Source of the DNA: a virus
Virus record (IMG/VR): IMGVR_UViG_3300019135_000035
Coordinates: 1 to 29,481 of that record
Length of the DNA stretch: 29,481 nt
Direction: 5' to 3' (one strand)
Shown: in pieces, positions 27,501 through 29,481 of the stretch
Position numbering within the stretch: position 1 is the stretch's first letter
Layout: each line of letters opens with the position of its first letter
The notes under the pieces: model-generated
What the model saw: the letters and a program-made list of their open reading frames with translations, nothing else
What the model was told of the DNA's origin: nothing
Databases searched by the model: none
Translations under genes and position numbers: made by a program

Positions 27501-28432
27501 CGCCGGAACAATTAGCAGCCGAGCAGCGCGCCTTTCTGATCAGAACCGAAAAGCAGTCGGCAATTTTGTTGGCGGCTGAATTCGACGCGCTAAAACGAGA
27601 GATTTCCGACTATTTGACAGCAACTTTACCCGGCGAAATTACGCTCGCCAAAATCGAGGAAAGAAACTTTCTCGCGCGGTTTTTGGACAAACTGACCGAA
27701 GAAATTGACATTTTGTCATCGCCGCTTGCCGTAGCGGTCGCCAGAGCGCAAAAACGAGTCATTAATTTTGCCGCCGATTCTCTGAAAAGATTCTTGCCGG
27801 AAATTAGAGCTTCAATTTTCGAGACTGACAAAGAAGCGATTCGACAATTAATCAACCGGACGCAGCGGGGCGAATCTTTGCTAAAAGCATTTTCGCGTTT
27901 GAGCGAGCCAATCGCGCTCAGAACCAAACAGGAATTGATTGAAGGTTTTCGAGAGGGCGAAACGGCGGCAAACATCGCAGCTCGGATTAACGATGTTTCA
28001 GATGTCGGATTGACTCGCGCGATGACGCTCGCTCGAACCGAAACAAATGAAGCATATCGAGCTGCAAGCCGTGACTTTTTTCGGGACGCGGATATTAAAA
28101 AATACGTCTGGTTATCTGTACTCGATGTGAGAACCTGTAGTCGCTGTTGGTTTTTACACGGAAAAGTCTTTAAAACCAAACATAAAGTCACAAGTCATCC
28201 CAATTGTCGTTGTACCCTTATACCAAAGCAGTCGAATATTGAAATTGTTTCAGGTGCGGAAAGGTTTGCCATTCTGAACGAAGGTTATCAAAGACAAATC
28301 ATCGGAAGTAGAAGGCTGGAAATGTATAAGCAAGGCGTTAAATTTGATTCGTTTTTCGACTCGCGCCAAACTGAACATTACGGAGAGCAGATTTTTATAA
28401 AACCGCTTGCCGATTTTTCAGATTACAGCTAA
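27497..28432 (+). CDS. MuF-like minor head protein
   Basis: A 311-residue protein. The N-terminal 150 residues are helical; the C-terminal third is the phage Mu F-like head morphogenesis domain: LARTETNEAYRAASRDFFRD, YVWLSVLDVRTCSRCWFLHG, KVF...SHPNCRCTLIP. Such proteins bind the portal and are packaged or needed in head assembly. It follows the portal-zinc protein block. Its 3' end overlaps the end of the antisense endonuclease of cassette E by 15 nt; the C-terminus (PLADFSDYS) may have been changed by that joining. Confidence 0.88.
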   Translation: MTPEQLAAEQRAFLIRTEKQSAILLAAEFDALKREISDYLTATLPGEITLAKIEERNFLARFLDKLTEEIDILSSPLAVAVARAQKRVINFAADSLKRFLPEIRASIFETDKEAIRQLINRTQRGESLLKAFSRLSEPIALRTKQELIEGFREGETAANIAARINDVSDVGLTRAMTLARTETNEAYRAASRDFFRDADIKKYVWLSVLDVRTCSRCWFLHGKVFKTKHKVTSHPNCRCTLIPKQSNIEIVSGAERFAILNEGYQRQIIGSRRLEMYKQGVKFDSFFDSRQTEHYGEQIFIKPLADFSDYS

Positions 28433-29137
28433 CTTAATCAGCAATTCTTTTCGCATATCCGCATTAGCTCTTTTGTAAAACGGCGTGGCAATAAGGCGCA
28501 AAACTCGAAAACCTTTGTTACTCAAAAAAACGTCTTTTTTAGCGTCGCGCGTTTTGGATTTTTCGTGCCAATAAGGTTCGTCAACTTCTAAGATTAAGTT
28601 CAAATCCGGCAGGTAAAAATCCATTGAACCCTGCCAACCTTTTATTCTGTATTCTTGAATAAATCGAATATCAAGCTGTCCTAACAATAACCGAACGTTT
28701 TTTTCCGGCTCTGTCTCGCCCTGATATTTTCTGTAACAGCTAACAGAGCAAAATTTCGCTGTTTTTAGGTGAACAGGCGAAATACGAAAAGACTTTCCGC
28801 AATTAAGACAGGAAACCGAAACAACAGGGCGGCGACAAGTTTCCGAACAATGTTTATGTCCTACGCGCCTTTTTGGAAATCTCTTTCCACAGCGTTGACA
28901 ATTAATGTAACAAGTTTTCGCAAAGGAACATTCTTGAGAGCAATTGGTATAACGATTCTGATTTGAACGCGGCACTGCGAAATCTTTTCCACAATTAGCG
29001 CACGTTTTAACAACGTTCGTAATTTTCTGACGACAAGCTAAAGAGCAATAATCGCCGTACTTTGAAAGACTCCGCTTCTTAAATTGCGAAGGAAAAAGTT
29101 TAAACTGTTTTCCGCAAACGGAGCAGATTTTTTCCAT
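28418..29137 (-). CDS. Vsr-like endonuclease with four zinc knuckles in the nuclease slot of cassette E
   Basis: A 239-residue protein. Residues 1-135 hold four zinc fingers of the type C-x2-C ... C-x3-C (C5/C8/C31/C35, C46/C49/C66/C70, C80/C83/C97/C101, C110/C113/C130/C134). Residues 145-239 are a Vsr/DUF559-type PD-(D/E)XK nuclease: SMDFYLPDLNLILEVDEPYW (D173, E184, D186) then H191 and KGFRVLRL. Related EDxHD enzymes such as I-Bth0305I are phage homing endonucleases. It starts 3 nt after the gene 4 stop (TGA-ATT-ATG), the junction also used by tnpB-D, so it has replaced tnpB in an otherwise normal cassette. Confidence 0.87.
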   Translation of the reverse strand: MEKICSVCGKQFKLFPSQFKKRSLSKYGDYCSLACRQKITNVVKTCANCGKDFAVPRSNQNRYTNCSQECSFAKTCYINCQRCGKRFPKRRVGHKHCSETCRRPVVSVSCLNCGKSFRISPVHLKTAKFCSVSCYRKYQGETEPEKNVRLLLGQLDIRFIQEYRIKGWQGSMDFYLPDLNLILEVDEPYWHEKSKTRDAKKDVFLSNKGFRVLRLIATPFYKRANADMRKELLIKLAVI

Positions 29138-29140
29138 AAT

Positions 29141-29377
29141 TCAATACCGATTGCATTCTTTGCAGGTTGAGCGCAGACCGCCCGTTTTGCGCGGGTAAAA
29201 GTTTGTACGCAGAACAAAGTGTTTGCCCTTATTGCACCATTTGACCAACGCGCCTTTAATTATCAATTTCCGGTCAATCTCTCTTTCGACGACATCAATC
29301 AACTGCCGGATGAATGTTTGTTCTTCCGTCGGCAGTTGATTGATTTTTAGTGCGATTTGCTCAAATCTCTCCTTCAT
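29141..29377 (-). CDS. zinc-ribbon protein, cassette gene 4, copy E
   Basis: A 78-residue protein, MKERFEQIALKINQLPTEEQ ... NFYPRKTGGLRSTCKECNRY, nearly identical to copies B and D although the nuclease downstream is of a different superfamily. This shows that gene 4 is tied to the nuclease position rather than to TnpB. It overlaps the end of gene 3. Confidence 0.8.
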   Translation of the reverse strand: MKERFEQIALKINQLPTEEQTFIRQLIDVVEREIDRKLIIKGALVKWCNKGKHFVLRTNFYPRKTGGLRSTCKECNRY

Positions 29378-29481
29378 CTTCTCCGACAACGGAAACGCCG
29401 TTTGCGCGGGTTACTTCAATGCGCGCCCCGAATCCGTTTTCTTCGTAAGCCGACAAATACATCTCGATAACTTCCGGCGTT
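29361..29481 (-). CDS. helical protein, cassette gene 3, copy E (cut by window edge)
   Basis: The last 39 codons are visible: TPEVIEMYLSAYEENGFGAR then IEVTRANGVSVVGEDEGEI. They match copy C exactly over the visible part, whereas copies A, B and D differ (FLDAYRRNGNGA). Genes 2 and 1 of this cassette must lie to the right of the window. Confidence 0.85.
   Translation of the reverse strand, partial: TPEVIEMYLSAYEENGFGARIEVTRANGVSVVGEDEGEI

Noticed and set aside
1-29481. CRISPR array or tRNA genes
   Set aside because: No regularly spaced short repeats and no tRNA-like cloverleaf were noticed; repeated sequences are all explained by the cassette copies.

Overview
The window reads as part of a dsDNA tailed phage or prophage genome, roughly 43-45% GC by eye, with short overlapping genes. 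A late block is recognisable: winged-helix protein, GH19 endolysin, spanin-like and holin-like lysis genes, phage metallopeptidase, small and large terminase, portal, a small zinc protein and a MuF-type head protein. The spanin-like proteins suggest a host with two membranes. The host phylum cannot be read from the sequence; no tRNA, rRNA or CRISPR array was seen.

What dominates the window is a mobile cassette present six times: copy 0 (cut by the left edge, +), A (+), B, C, D (all -) and E (cut by the right edge, -). Each cassette is an operon of four conserved small genes followed by a nuclease slot: (1) a SWIM zinc-finger protein, (2) a C4 zinc-finger protein, (3) a helical protein with a near-invariant C-terminus, (4) a stand-alone zinc ribbon of the kind usually fused to HNH nucleases, (5) a nuclease. 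In copies 0, A, B, C and D the nuclease is TnpB with intact RuvC residues and no TnpA; in copy E it is a Vsr-like PD-(D/E)XK endonuclease with four zinc knuckles, joined at exactly the same place. Divergent from each complete operon is a small HTH regulator, different in every copy and apparently leaderless, followed by unrelated cargo (membrane proteins, a TIR-like/deoxyribosyltransferase-like protein, a secreted protein, unknowns). Each control region has its own operator palindromes, but all four operon mRNAs are predicted to start with the same GAAA-loop hairpin, and all four carry a strong terminator hairpin after gene 1.

Layout: 1-1330 end of copy 0 with a broken D12-class adenine methylase; 1340-6294 cassette A; 6274-7117 fragments of a replication-like gene, a VRR-NUC nuclease, and a promoter/leader; 7118-11247 cassette B; 11248-16795 lysis and packaging genes; 16801-17028 leader plus a 28-codon portal remnant; 17025-20960 cassette C; 21037-22377 intact portal; 22379-27125 cassette D; 27124-28432 a second portal remnant, zinc protein and MuF protein; 28418-29481 cassette E.

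The most interesting reading is that these cassettes are RNA-guided homing elements. Immediately 3' of the tnpB genes, where an omegaRNA guide would lie, the sequence resembles phage genes that are present nearby as broken or divergent alleles: TnpB-C points at the portal 5' end, TnpB-D at the portal 3' end, TnpB-0 at the methylase gene, TnpB-B at a promoter leader. The two portal-directed cassettes flank an intact, diverged portal gene, and the remnants of the other portal allele begin and end at those target sites. This fits TnpB cutting a competitor's allele and being copied in with a resistant allele by co-conversion. Guide limits and targets are inferences from sequence comparison by eye.
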